From Hoeflea sp. (GTDB taxonomy: Bacteria; Pseudomonadota; Alphaproteobacteria; Rhizobiales; Rhizobiaceae), in assembly GCA_019084245.1 (NCBI GenBank), contig JAHRFE010000024.1:1-64000 (forward strand): 64,000 nucleotides of DNA. The letters run 5' to 3'. Below, piece by piece: positions 1-7,706 of this stretch. The first letter of the stretch is position 1. Each line of letters starts with the position of its first letter. The notes beneath the pieces are model-generated. The model saw only the letters and a list, made by a program, of their open reading frames with translations. It was not told the DNA's origin and ran no database searches. Position numbers and translations under genes: made by a program.

Positions 1-57
1 TTCCTCTACAAACCCAACGACACGCGCACGCAACTCGACCGGATGCGGCTTGCCCAT
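1..57 (-). CDS. IS630-family transposase, N-terminal fragment cut by window edge
   Basis: The first 19 codons read on the minus strand from an ATG at 57-55 give a start beginning MGKPHPVELRARVV, the usual opening of rhizobial IS630-type transposases, whose first domain is a helix-turn-helix that binds the element's ends. The rest lies outside the window, so I cannot say whether the element is intact. It marks the left edge as accessory DNA next to the low-GC gene that follows. Recognition rests on a short but characteristic N-terminus. Confidence 0.7.
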   Translation of the reverse strand, partial: MGKPHPVELRARVVGFVEE

Positions 58-255
58 GGCGGTTCTCCTTCCATGGGCAAAGTGAATCACAAATCAATCA
101 GTCAGGGAATCCCGAATCTCAAAAGCTGCGACGCGCTTTAGACTGCGCACCTACAGAGACGAAAAGTCGGAGCTTCCATACAGAAACCAGCCTAAGACTG
201 CATATGAAGCAAGAAGCATTTCTCACTATGAATTAGCGATCGGTCTGTGCCATGG

Positions 256-272
256 CATACCTGACAGGTATG
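256..272. promoter_or_regulatory. 17-nt perfect palindrome abutting a start codon
   Basis: CATACCTG-A-CAGGTATG has perfect 8-base arms around one central base. It ends at the first base of the GTG/ATG start cluster of the next gene. This is a typical place for an autorepressor to block transcription or for a hairpin to hide the translation start. No regulator gene is adjacent. Confidence 0.5.
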
Positions 273-274
273 TG

Positions 275-1363
275 ATGGAAATGGAGCGGTGGCTCCAAGA
301 TAAACTTGTTTCCATTATCTCTGACTGGGATAGCTACCATGCAAGCGAGTACGCAAACTTTTCAAGTATGCCAGAATTCGTTTCTCCTCAACCGTTTGAG
401 GTGTGTTTTTCGCTTTGCCTTTTATGTGAAATACCACGGTTTCGTACTCGATTTCGCGCAGAGTTGGATAAGCTGTTTCCGTTGGTTTTTCGTTTCATGC
501 TGCCGAACGGAACTCTGTGGTTTCCAGAGCCTCGTCCGACAACAGCAAACAAAGAAAATATTCGAAAAGACCATGCGCCCGGTCCAAGCCTTTTGACGAC
601 CTGCCTACTAACAAATGCGCTTTTTGCTCTAGAAAGGGAGGACTGGATCGAGCAATACGCATTGCCAGCCTGCGAGTGGATTGCAGGTAGGCAAACGAAA
701 GACGGTGGGTGGCAAGATGAAATGTTTATTTCGATGGACGAAGAAGGTGTTTTGGCAACCTATCTGTCCAGTGAAGCCCTACAAAGATCGGGTGAGGATA
801 GATTTTCTCACAACATATCGAAAGGGAAGCAGAAACTACTAGAACTGCAAACAGATTCCGGCGCTTGGGAATCAAAATTTGTTGATGCGTCTCTGATTAC
901 TCGAAAAATAATTGACCATTTCGTAGATTCTGCTCCGAAGTGGGGCACCGGAACCATCCGCAAGCTGGATAGATCGGGAAGGGAATTCGTTCAGATTGCT
1001 CAGCAAATACTCGCACAGGGTGGTGAATCAAACACCAAAATGGCAGTAGTTGCGCTTTGTCATGGCTTGGAATTCCAATTATACGCTTTGCTTTCAGACC
1101 CGAGTATTGAGACGAATATTTTCAGAAAAGACGGTCAGCAAACCATAGGCGCACGAGAGGCGATGTCGAAACTCCGAGAGCATCTGGTCGCCAAAGGTGA
1201 GGTAAGTGACGTTTCAACGCTGAGATTCCAATCGCAGATCAGCCTGATGATCTCGACACGAGATGCCGTGGTGCACAAGAACGCCTCCGTTTCGAAGAGT
1301 GACGTTCTTCAATGGATTTCTGAGGTTGAAGCATTCACTCGTCATTATAGTCGAAGAAGTTAG
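275..1363 (+). CDS. Hypothetical protein: toroid-like repeats plus C-terminal HEPN-like domain
   Basis: About 362 aa, with GTG 272, ATG 275 and ATG 281 as competing starts. I do not recognise a named family. Around residues 135-200 two repeats, QTKDGGWQDEMF and QTDSGAWESKF, resemble the QW-type repeats of alpha/alpha-toroid (prenyltransferase/terpene cyclase-like) folds. The last 100 residues look like a four-helix HEPN domain ending in RDAVVHK, which fits the R-x4-H catalytic motif of HEPN RNases. GC is visibly lower than in the flanking housekeeping genes, and an IS630 transposase start lies just upstream, so transfer is likely. A defence or toxin role is only inferred from the HEPN motif. 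Confidence 0.55.
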   Translation: MEMERWLQDKLVSIISDWDSYHASEYANFSSMPEFVSPQPFEVCFSLCLLCEIPRFRTRFRAELDKLFPLVFRFMLPNGTLWFPEPRPTTANKENIRKDHAPGPSLLTTCLLTNALFALEREDWIEQYALPACEWIAGRQTKDGGWQDEMFISMDEEGVLATYLSSEALQRSGEDRFSHNISKGKQKLLELQTDSGAWESKFVDASLITRKIIDHFVDSAPKWGTGTIRKLDRSGREFVQIAQQILAQGGESNTKMAVVALCHGLEFQLYALLSDPSIETNIFRKDGQQTIGAREAMSKLREHLVAKGEVSDVSTLRFQSQISLMISTRDAVVHKNASVSKSDVLQWISEVEAFTRHYSRRS

Positions 1364-1553
1364 GTCACTGCGAACGGCCGTTTTGAGCGCAGAGGCTCCG
1401 CCGTCCGCAAATTAAGCGAAGGTCTCCTCCCCGCCCGTTTCAGCCCTTAATCGATATTCGCCCTGGTCGCTCGGCCCTCGCTGCGGACCAATACGATTTG
1501 CGGACATGGTCCTGCTACAAGACGGGATCCTCAATCCCGCCTGTCCGCCTTCC

Positions 1554-3053
1554 TTACTGAAACGCCGTCTCGAAAAAGCTCCTGAGCTTGCGCGAATGCA
1601 GCCTCTCTGACGGCATGGCGGCGAGTTTCTGCATCGCCAGCAGGCCGATCTTGAGGTGCTGGTTGACCTGCGTCTTGTAGAAGGCCGAGGCCATGCCGGG
1701 GAGTTTCAGTTCGCCGTGCAGCGGCTTGTCGGAGACGCAGAGCAGGGTGCCGTAGGGCACCCGGAAGCGGAAGCCGTTGGCGGCGATGGTGGCCGATTCC
1801 ATGTCGAGCGCGATGGCGCGCGATTGCGACAGGCGCTGCACCGGGCCGCGCTGGTCGCGCAGTTCCCAGTTGCGGTTGTCGATGGTCGCCACCGTGCCGG
1901 TGCGCATGATGCGCTTCAGGTCGTAGCCCTCGAGCCCTGTAACTTCGGCGACGGCTTCCTGGATCGCCACCTGCACCTCCGCCAGCGCCGGGATCGGCAC
2001 CCAGGCTGGCAGGTCGTCGTCAAGCACATGGTCCTCGCGCACATAGGCGTGCGCCAGCACATAATCGCCCAGCGCCTGGCTGTTTCTCAAGCCGGCGCAA
2101 TGACCCAGCATCAGCCAGGCGTGGGGCCTGAGCACGGCGATATGGTCGGTGATGGTCTTGGCGTTCGAAGGACCGACGCCGATATTGACCATGGTGATGC
2201 CGGAATGGTCCTTGCGCTTCAGATGATAGGCGGGCATCTGCGGCAACCGCGGCGGGGCGACGCCTTCGGTGGGGCTGCCATGGCCCGCCGGCGTGATCAG
2301 ATTGCCGGGCTCGATGAAGCAGTCGTAATCATTGCCGCCTTCGCTCATCAGCGAGCGGGCGTGCTCGCAGAACTCGTCGATGTAGAACTGGTAGTTGGTA
2401 AACAGCACGAAGTTCTGGAAATGATCCGCTGCGGTCGCAGTATAGTGCGACAGGCGGGCCAGCGAATAGTCGATGCGTTGCGCCTTGAAGGGCGCCAGCG
2501 GCAGCAATTCGCCGGGCGCCGGCTCATAGAGCCCGTTGACGATCTCGTCGTCGGTGGTGGCGAGATCGGGGGTGTCGAACAGATCGCGCAGCGGCATGTC
2601 GAGTTTTTCCGCCACCGCCGCCTCGACATAGGCGCCTTCGCCGAAGGCGAAATGCAGCGGGATCGGCGTGTCGGATTCCGAGATCGTCAGCGGTGTGCCG
2701 TGATTGCGCAGCAACAGTTCGAACTGGGTGATCAGGTAGGTGCGAAACAGCCTGGGCCTGGTGATGGTCGCGGCGTAGCGGCCGGGCGAGACCACATGGC
2801 CAAAGGACAGCCGCGAATCGACCATGCCGAAGGAGGTCGTCTCCAGGCTCACCTGCGGATAGAAGGCGCGGTATCGGCCCCTCGGCTTGTCGGTGGCGAG
2901 ACTTTCAAAGGCCTCGCACAGAAAGCGGGTGTTGCGGTCGTAGATGGCTTCGAGCGCCGACACCGCGGCCGCCGCATCGGAAAATTCCTGCGGTTCGACC
3001 GGATCGGGTGAAATGAAGCCGTTGTGGATGTGGGAAGAGATTCGCTGGTCCAT
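1554..3053 (-). CDS. amn: AMP nucleosidase
   Basis: 499 aa, the usual length for Amn. The enzyme hydrolyses AMP to adenine and ribose 5-phosphate in the cytoplasm and helps control adenylate pools. The N-terminal regulatory domain (about 1-180) is followed by a nucleoside-phosphorylase-like catalytic domain. In it GVGPSNAKTITDHIAVLRPH, the LGHCAGLRNSQ loop, LDMESATIAANGF and the late VSDKPLHGE segment are all family-typical. The start at 3053 gives a full-length protein. A near-consensus -10 (TATACT on the minus strand) lies only a few bases before the ATG, so the leader may be very short. It is transcribed alone. Confidence 0.93.
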   Translation of the reverse strand: MDQRISSHIHNGFISPDPVEPQEFSDAAAAVSALEAIYDRNTRFLCEAFESLATDKPRGRYRAFYPQVSLETTSFGMVDSRLSFGHVVSPGRYAATITRPRLFRTYLITQFELLLRNHGTPLTISESDTPIPLHFAFGEGAYVEAAVAEKLDMPLRDLFDTPDLATTDDEIVNGLYEPAPGELLPLAPFKAQRIDYSLARLSHYTATAADHFQNFVLFTNYQFYIDEFCEHARSLMSEGGNDYDCFIEPGNLITPAGHGSPTEGVAPPRLPQMPAYHLKRKDHSGITMVNIGVGPSNAKTITDHIAVLRPHAWLMLGHCAGLRNSQALGDYVLAHAYVREDHVLDDDLPAWVPIPALAEVQVAIQEAVAEVTGLEGYDLKRIMRTGTVATIDNRNWELRDQRGPVQRLSQSRAIALDMESATIAANGFRFRVPYGTLLCVSDKPLHGELKLPGMASAFYKTQVNQHLKIGLLAMQKLAAMPSERLHSRKLRSFFETAFQ

Positions 3054-3183
3054 GAAGCAGTATAGACGAGAAATCTTGACAAGGAAAAGACGCGGGCGAC
3101 CGAAAGGTGTTTCAGGCTGAAGCGGGAGGGACGCCGTGCTCGGCCAGGTCCCGAAGGTTGTTGCGTATTGCGCAGGGCCGGCC

Positions 3184-3354
3184 TCAGCCGTTGCGCTGCA
3201 GGCTCATGTAGAGAACAAAGCCCGCACCGGTCATGCCCGGGCCCTTGTCGCCGGCATTGGCGAAGGCGAAGGCGCCGACCGGGCCCACAAAAAAGGCGGT
3301 GAAGGCGGCAATCCGCAGGAAAGTGGCAATGGAACGGCGGTGGGGGATGCTCAT
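3184..3354 (-). CDS. Small membrane/exported protein, unknown
   Basis: About 56 aa starting MSIPHRRSIATFLR; an in-frame upstream ATG at 3372 would add six residues. One hydrophobic segment (TAFFVGPVGAFAFA) follows a basic N-terminus, as in a signal anchor. It ends in a short glycine-rich tail (GPGMTGAGFVLYMSLQRNG). No family is recognised. It shares strand and size class with the next small gene, 24 bases upstream, and the two may form a mini-operon. Support is the codon bias and topology only. Confidence 0.4.
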   Translation of the reverse strand: MSIPHRRSIATFLRIAAFTAFFVGPVGAFAFANAGDKGPGMTGAGFVLYMSLQRNG

Positions 3355-3378
3355 CGTGTCAATCCTTCTCAATCGGCA

Positions 3379-3549
3379 TCAGCGCCGAACGCTGCAAGTC
3401 AGTTCGGGAAGGAACACGCAAGCGTCGATTGCGCCATTGTGCCAGCCGCGGCTCTGGTGACCGCCCTTGGCGACGGCGGCTGCCATCAGCAGCGCAAAGA
3501 TCACGAAGATCAGGCAGATGATGATGAAGCGGCGTGCGAGCGTGGTCAT
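3379..3549 (-). CDS. Small single-pass membrane protein, unknown
   Basis: About 56 aa beginning MTTLARRFIIICLIFVIFAL; an upstream in-frame ATG at 3585 would add 12 residues without membrane character. A strongly hydrophobic helix spans residues about 8-25 and is followed by a short polar tail containing two cysteines. I do not recognise it. It lies directly upstream of, and in the same direction as, the other 56-aa protein. Confidence 0.4.
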   Translation of the reverse strand: MTTLARRFIIICLIFVIFALLMAAAVAKGGHQSRGWHNGAIDACVFLPELTCSVRR

Positions 3550-3701
3550 GCGACTGGTTCCCGTTGTGTGAGGGAACAATCGCATGATGCGGCTGAACGC
3601 CGCCTGAGGGGGCCGTTCATCCGCCGTTCAAGTATCTTAACGGGAGGCGGTGCGCCGGGGGCGCGGATTCCTGGCCGGGCAGGCGGACCGCTCCGGCCAT
3701 C

Positions 3702-3730
3702 AAAAAAACCGCGCCGGCGTGCCGGCGCGG
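3702..3730 (-). terminator. Rho-independent terminator of the DUF2147 gene
   Basis: A perfect 10-bp GC-rich stem (ccgcgccggc / gccggcgcgg, 2-nt loop) is followed on the minus strand by seven T residues. It lies 36 bases after the DUF2147 stop codon. Confidence 0.88.
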
Positions 3731-3766
3731 GTCAGGTGATCTGTCAGAGTTTGCGAAAGCGAGCGT

Positions 3767-4105
3767 TTACAGCTTGGCCCAGTTTTCCGAGCGGCAGAGC
3801 ACGCCCAGGACGCAGCCCTTCATCTTCAGGGTGTTTCCGGAGACGGAAGCCGAGCCTGAATAGGTCTTGTCCTTGGCCGGGTCGGTGATGGTGCCGGAGT
3901 ATTTTCCGTTGCTGCCCGTCATCTTGCCGATGCGCTTGCCGGCATGCTTGCCGGTCTTGAGCTGGACGCAGTAGTCGCCGCCACAGGCGGAGATCGCGGC
4001 GGTCTCGCCGCTCTTGGTCTTCCAGTTGCCTTCGATCGGGTCTGCAAGCGCCGGAGCGCTCATGGCGGCGAAAAGCACGCCGGCTGCAATCATATTGCGG
4101 ATCAT
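3767..4105 (-). CDS. DUF2147 family exported protein
   Basis: 112 aa. A cleavable signal peptide is clear: MIRNMIAAGVLFAAMSAPALA then DPIEGNWKT. The mature part carries the DUF2147 pattern: an opening GxW, two cysteines in ACGGDYCVQL, and a closing GNTLKMKGCVLGVLCRSENW. DUF2147 proteins are small periplasmic beta-rich proteins of unknown biochemical role, and this one lies at the short end of the range. It is monocistronic with its own strong terminator. An inverted repeat about 50 bases before the start may be its operator. Confidence 0.85.
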   Translation of the reverse strand: MIRNMIAAGVLFAAMSAPALADPIEGNWKTKSGETAAISACGGDYCVQLKTGKHAGKRIGKMTGSNGKYSGTITDPAKDKTYSGSASVSGNTLKMKGCVLGVLCRSENWAKL

Positions 4106-4155
4106 GATGTTCCTCCCAGGAATGAGCGCTTCCTCAAGCGCATTTCTTACTTAAC

Positions 4156-4169
4156 TTACGTCTACGTAA
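4156..4169. promoter_or_regulatory. Inverted repeat TTACGT-CT-ACGTAA upstream of the DUF2147 gene
   Basis: Perfect 6-base arms with a 2-base spacer, 50-64 bases upstream of the DUF2147 start. Sites built on TTTACGT/ACGTAAA are typical of some MerR-type regulators in proteobacteria, but the regulator here is unknown. Confidence 0.45.
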
Positions 4170-4171
4170 AG

Positions 4172-4577
4172 GTAAACCAGTTCGTATTGGCCAAAGCGGC
4201 TTTTTTTAAGGCGTTTTGCGGGCTCCCGCCAAGGGCCGGATGTCACGGTCCTTGCTCCTCTCCGGGCCAAATGAAAAACCCTCCCCTCAATCCTTGGTTA
4301 GCCGTTCGTAACTTTTCTCACCTCCGCAAAAGCGCCCGCTTCGGCCGCTTCCGCCGATTTGCAACGGGTGCGATGTTTAACGGAATCGCAAATTTACCAA
4401 GCCTTCGGACTTTGTTCGTTCCCAGTTAAGCATGCAATTTAACGCGCTTTTTAATCGAAAGCGGCACACTCCAGCTCAACAAGACAGCGCCGGAGAGAAC
4501 CGGACGCAGGCAGGCATGAGCAGGCTCTTGAGAGCTGACAGGGACAACGAGACACACTTTTTACGGGGACTGGAAAA
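4172..4577. other. Intergenic region, no gene seen
   Basis: About 400 bases between divergent genes. The stretch is less GC-rich than average around 4280-4460. I see no credible ORF. It should hold the promoter of the SEL1-like gene, but no clear -35/-10 pair stands out. Confidence 0.5.
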
Positions 4578-4844
4578 ATGGCACGTTACGAAATTCACGA
4601 TCACGATCAGGCCACCCTCGGCGGCGAAGCCAGGGCCGATGTGTTCTGCGAAATGGGTCTGATGTATGCGACCGGACGCGAATGCGAGGTCGATTACATC
4701 GCCGCCCACAAATGGCTCAACATTGCCGCCATCAAGGGCTCGGATCGCGCCGCCACGCTGCGCGCCGAACTGGCCGAAAGCATGAGCAAGGCCGAACTCG
4801 CCTCGGCGCTCCGCGCCGCGCGCGAATGGATGACCATGCATTGA
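4578..4844 (+). CDS. SEL1-like repeat protein
   Basis: 88 aa. The central part (AADVFCEMGLMYATGRECEVDYIAAHKWLNIAAIKG without its ends) matches one SEL1/TPR-like repeat: a helix with GLMYATG, a VDYIAAHKWLNIAA helix and a following glycine. Single-repeat SEL1 proteins of this size are common in rhizobia and are thought to be protein-protein adaptors. No signal peptide is seen, so it is cytoplasmic. An ATG with GGGGACTGG six bases before it is the natural start. A structured RNA candidate with a terminator follows the stop. Confidence 0.8.
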   Translation: MARYEIHDHDQATLGGEARADVFCEMGLMYATGRECEVDYIAAHKWLNIAAIKGSDRAATLRAELAESMSKAELASALRAAREWMTMH

Positions 4845-4869
4845 GCCTGACCGGCTTGGTGCAGTTCAT

Positions 4870-5005
4870 AAAGACTGACCCGGCGCCTTGGCGTCGGTCA
4901 GCTGAGATCACCTCGAGGGGAACGGGGCGAAGCTCAACTCCGGACACTACGGAGGGCTTCACACAAACGCCGCGATGGACCGAAAACGGTTGATCGCGGC
5001 TTTTT
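4870..5005 (+). ncRNA. Candidate structured RNA (sRNA or 3'UTR-derived)
   Basis: Three consecutive hairpins follow the SEL1-like gene: 4875-4901 (ctgacc...ggtcag, with an inner pairing), 4929-4960 (gaagc...gcttc enclosing ctccg...cggag), then a terminator hairpin at 4969-5005. The spacing resembles trans-acting sRNAs of alphaproteobacteria. I cannot assign it to a named family, and it may simply be a structured 3' end of the upstream mRNA. Confidence 0.4.
4969..5005 (+). terminator. Rho-independent terminator
   Basis: The stem gccgcgat / atcgcggc has an inner CCG-AAAA-CGG extension and is followed by five T residues. It ends transcription from the SEL1-like gene or the RNA candidate. Confidence 0.85.
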
Positions 5006-5077
5006 GCTGACGACTGCGCCGTGCGCTAACCAAATACACAAAGGGCGCAGTGGAGCTTAAAGCAGGCAGGGCGCCCG

Positions 5078-6190
5078 TCAACCAAGATCGGCCATGGTTT
5101 CGACCAGCGCCTGCTCGAAGATGTCGATCTCGACTTCGGGCCCGGTCGAAATCCGGATGCAGCGGTTGAGCGGGGCCACGCCCGGCATGCGGATGAACAC
5201 GCCGCGGCCGACCAGGCCATCCATGATCGTCTTGGCGCGGTCGCCATCGCCACCACAATCGATGGTGACGAAATTGGTGGCCGAGGCGATCGGCTTGAGC
5301 CCATGACCGCGGACAATGTCGGTGATCTGATCGCGCGACGCCACCACCTGGGCAATGACATGGCCGAGCCAGGTCTGGTCCTCCAGCGCCGCAAGTGCAG
5401 CCGCCTGGCCCAGCCGGTTGACGCCGAAGTGGTTTCTGACCCGGTGAAACCGCGCCACGGTTTCCTCGACCCCGAAAACATAGCCGATCCGCTGTCCTGC
5501 CAGGCCATAGGCCTTGGAGAAGGTGCGGAACCTCAGAACATTGGGCATGCCGTCAAGCGCTGCGATCTCCGGGATCGCCGAGGTGGGCGCGGTCTCGCCA
5601 TAGGCCTCGTCCAGCACCAGCATCGTGGTCTCGGGCAGGGCTTTGGCAAAGGCAATCACGCTTGCCGCCGGATGCCAGGTGCCCATCGGGTTGTCGGGGT
5701 TGGAGAGATAGACCAGGGGTGCGTCTTCGCGCCTGACGGCATCGAGCAGCGCGCCCAGATCCTCGTGATCGTCGCGGTAGGGCACCGTGACCAGCCGTCC
5801 GCCAAAACCCGCGACATGAAAATTGAAGGTCGGATAGGCGCCGAGCGAGGTCACCACCGGGGTTCCCGGCTCGACGATCAGCCGCACGATCAGCCCCAGC
5901 AGCCCGTCAATGCCTTCGCCCACCACCACCTGCTCCGGCCTCACGCCAAGATGGGCGGCAAGCCGGGTCCTGAGCTCATGATTTTCCGGGTCGGCATAAC
6001 GCCAGCAGAGCCTTGCTTCCCGGCCAATAGCCTCGATCACCGACGGCGCCGGCCCGAAACCGCTCTCGTTGGCCCCCAACCTGGCAATGAACCGCGCGCC
6101 GCGCGCCCGCTCCTGGGTTTCCGGCCCGACAAAGGGCACGGTCGGCGGAAGCGATTCGGCAAGCGGGGTGAAGCGGGAAAAGGCGGGCAT
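5078..6190 (-). CDS. PLP-dependent class I/II aminotransferase, HisC-like
   Basis: About 370 aa from the ATG at 6190, chosen because GGAG sits six bases before it; an ATG at 6235 would add 15 atypical residues. Fold-type I features are present: the cofactor-binding GEGIDGLLGLIVR region, YLSNPDNPMGTW, VLDEAYGE, and RTFSKAYGLAGQRIGYVFG containing the Schiff-base lysine. The final RISTGPEVEIDIFEQAL is typical of the HisC family. It may make histidinol phosphate from imidazole acetol phosphate, or act on aromatic amino acids. With no other his gene nearby I would not call it HisC itself. Confidence 0.85.
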   Translation of the reverse strand: MPAFSRFTPLAESLPPTVPFVGPETQERARGARFIARLGANESGFGPAPSVIEAIGREARLCWRYADPENHELRTRLAAHLGVRPEQVVVGEGIDGLLGLIVRLIVEPGTPVVTSLGAYPTFNFHVAGFGGRLVTVPYRDDHEDLGALLDAVRREDAPLVYLSNPDNPMGTWHPAASVIAFAKALPETTMLVLDEAYGETAPTSAIPEIAALDGMPNVLRFRTFSKAYGLAGQRIGYVFGVEETVARFHRVRNHFGVNRLGQAAALAALEDQTWLGHVIAQVVASRDQITDIVRGHGLKPIASATNFVTIDCGGDGDRAKTIMDGLVGRGVFIRMPGVAPLNRCIRISTGPEVEIDIFEQALVETMADLG

Positions 6191-6320
6191 GGCGGACTCC
6201 ACAGTCTGAATTGGCTCCACCAGCCCTAGCGCCAACTTCGGCCCGCATCAAGCGTGGGGGTGGAGTTTGGGGGGAGGGATGGAGTGTACAACTATGGATA
6301 ATGGCCTTGCCGCGGCCCCT

Positions 6321-6383
6321 ACCTCCCCCTTGAGGGGAGGTCGGCGACTGGCGTGCAAAGCACGACAGAGCCGGGTGGGGGTA
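6321..6383 (+). repeat. REP-like element, left copy
   Basis: Starts with a 23-nt self-complementary head (acctccccct...gggaggtcg) and ends in ccgggtggggg. Its head and tail recur inverted at 6428-6502. This layout is typical of short intergenic palindromic elements in rhizobial genomes. Confidence 0.75.
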
Positions 6384-6427
6384 TCTGTGCGCTCGGTGTA
6401 GAGGCTCCCTGCGGATCGACATGCGCC

Positions 6428-6502
6428 GACCCCCACCCGGATCAGCTACGCCGTCCGCTGCGCGTCCGTCTTGCTTCTCCGACCTCCCCTCAAGGGGGAG
6501 GT
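6428..6502 (-). repeat. REP-like element, right copy (inverted)
   Basis: Inverse of the element at 6321-6383. The 23-nt head is identical; the middle differs. The two copies face each other with about 45 bases between them and could fold into one long hairpin. Confidence 0.75.
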
Positions 6503-7177
6503 TGAAGCCGCCACAAGCAGCCAAATTCCGGGGATAAATTTCTACCATCGATTCAGTTATTCCAACGATTTACCAAAAATTCGCCCCCGTTTCATCCCCG
6601 CTTCCGCGCGCCGTGCGACACTGATCCCGTCTTCCGCCAGATCGGATGCGCCGGGATAACGGACCCCGGCGCGGCGGGAGGCGGTGAGGTTTTGCGCGGG
6701 GCGCTTCCGTACCCCTGTGCAAGAAGGATGAGGTAACGGACATCCCGGCTTGTCGCCTGAGATCCCCGATGACGCGAAACCGCGTCGTCACCGGACAAGG
6801 GCGAACTCCCAGGCCGGCGCCGGAGATCCCGCGAGGCCTGCGCTCGCGGCCGGCGGACCGGAAGCTGGAGGGCAAACGCCCAAGTGGCTTCCGGCAAGGA
6901 CGGGTTCGGCGGCGGCCGCCGAACAATGACGCCGTCCGACGCGTGTGTCGCGCGCCTGGTCCTGGACACAGCCCGCGCCCGGAAGGCGAGGGCCCGCTCA
7001 CCGGCGGGGCGCGTCCCCACGCGCCAAAGCCAAAACCCTAATATCCATCACGGGCCGTGGGGTCTGTGAACGCGCGCCCCGCATTCCGGCTATGGCCGGG
7101 AGGACTGAATGCCCCATACCGACGGCGAGTTTTTCGCGCGCGGGATTTTGGCGTGGTTGGCCCGCTCGGACCCTCCG
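6503..7177. other. Gene-poor intergenic DNA
   Basis: Open frames exist on several frames and both strands, but they are rich in Arg, Pro, Gly and Ser and show no family resemblance, as expected for shadow frames in GC-rich noncoding DNA. I support no gene here. Confidence 0.6.
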
Positions 7178-7368
7178 TCGTCATCCACGCACCGCCGTCA
7201 CCCTCGGCCGTCGTGCCGAGGGTCTACAGGAGCCGGCCCCGAAACAGGGGTGCAGCGGACAACCCGAGGGGCCAGCAGATATTCGGGACAAGCCCGAGTA
7301 TGAGGAAAACGAGGGGCCTGAGGAGGACGAAACGCGGGGCCTGAGGAAGACGAAACGCGGGGACTGCC
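7178..7368. repeat. Long intergenic direct repeat, copy A, with 23-nt tandem units
   Basis: Shares its order of segments with 7371-7595: a palindromic ccctcggc...gccgaggg core, an aacaggggtgcagcggacaa segment, then tandem units of about 23 nt at 7299-7322, 7323-7345 and 7346-7368. It belongs to the dispersed non-coding repeats common in alphaproteobacteria. Any peptide read from it is probably not real. Confidence 0.75.
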
Positions 7369-7370
7369 TC

Positions 7371-7595
7371 CGTCGTCACCCATGCCCCACCCCCTCCGCC
7401 GTCACCCTCGGCCGTCGTGCCGAGGGTCTACAGACCCCGGCCCCGAAACAGGGGGTGCAGCGGACAACCCGAGGGGCCAGCAGATACTCGGGACAGGCCC
7501 GAGTATGACGAAACGAGGGTCCTGAGTATGACGAAACGAGAGGCCTGAGTATGACGAAACGAGGGGCCTGAGGAAGACGCAACGCGGGCCCTTGG
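7371..7595. repeat. Long intergenic direct repeat, copy B, with four 23-nt tandem units
   Basis: Second copy of the element at 7178-7368. Its tandem array is cleaner: units at 7504-7526, 7527-7549 and 7550-7572 are nearly identical (tatgacgaaacgag... ending cctgag), and a diverged fourth lies at 7573-7595. Confidence 0.75.
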
Positions 7596-7706
7596 AAGAC
7601 GACACGGCGAGGCCCGGACCCCGCCGACCGACCACCCCGTGACTCGCGTCACGCCCACCCCCGCCGCACGCCACCCCCGCGCTTTGCGCCACGGCCTGGA
7701 GCGTCT

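Noticed and set aside
1656-3011. Long open frame opposite the AMP nucleosidase gene
   Set aside because: It mirrors the amn codons in a GC-rich frame and has no family features; amn explains the region.
7178-7595. Possible CRISPR array because of regular 23-nt units
   Set aside because: The units are adjacent with no unique spacers between them and no cas genes are present; it is a plain tandem repeat.
6570-7692. Several overlapping frames of 60-190 aa on both strands in the repeat-rich gap
   Set aside because: They follow the repeats, not any protein family, and overlap each other in all frames.
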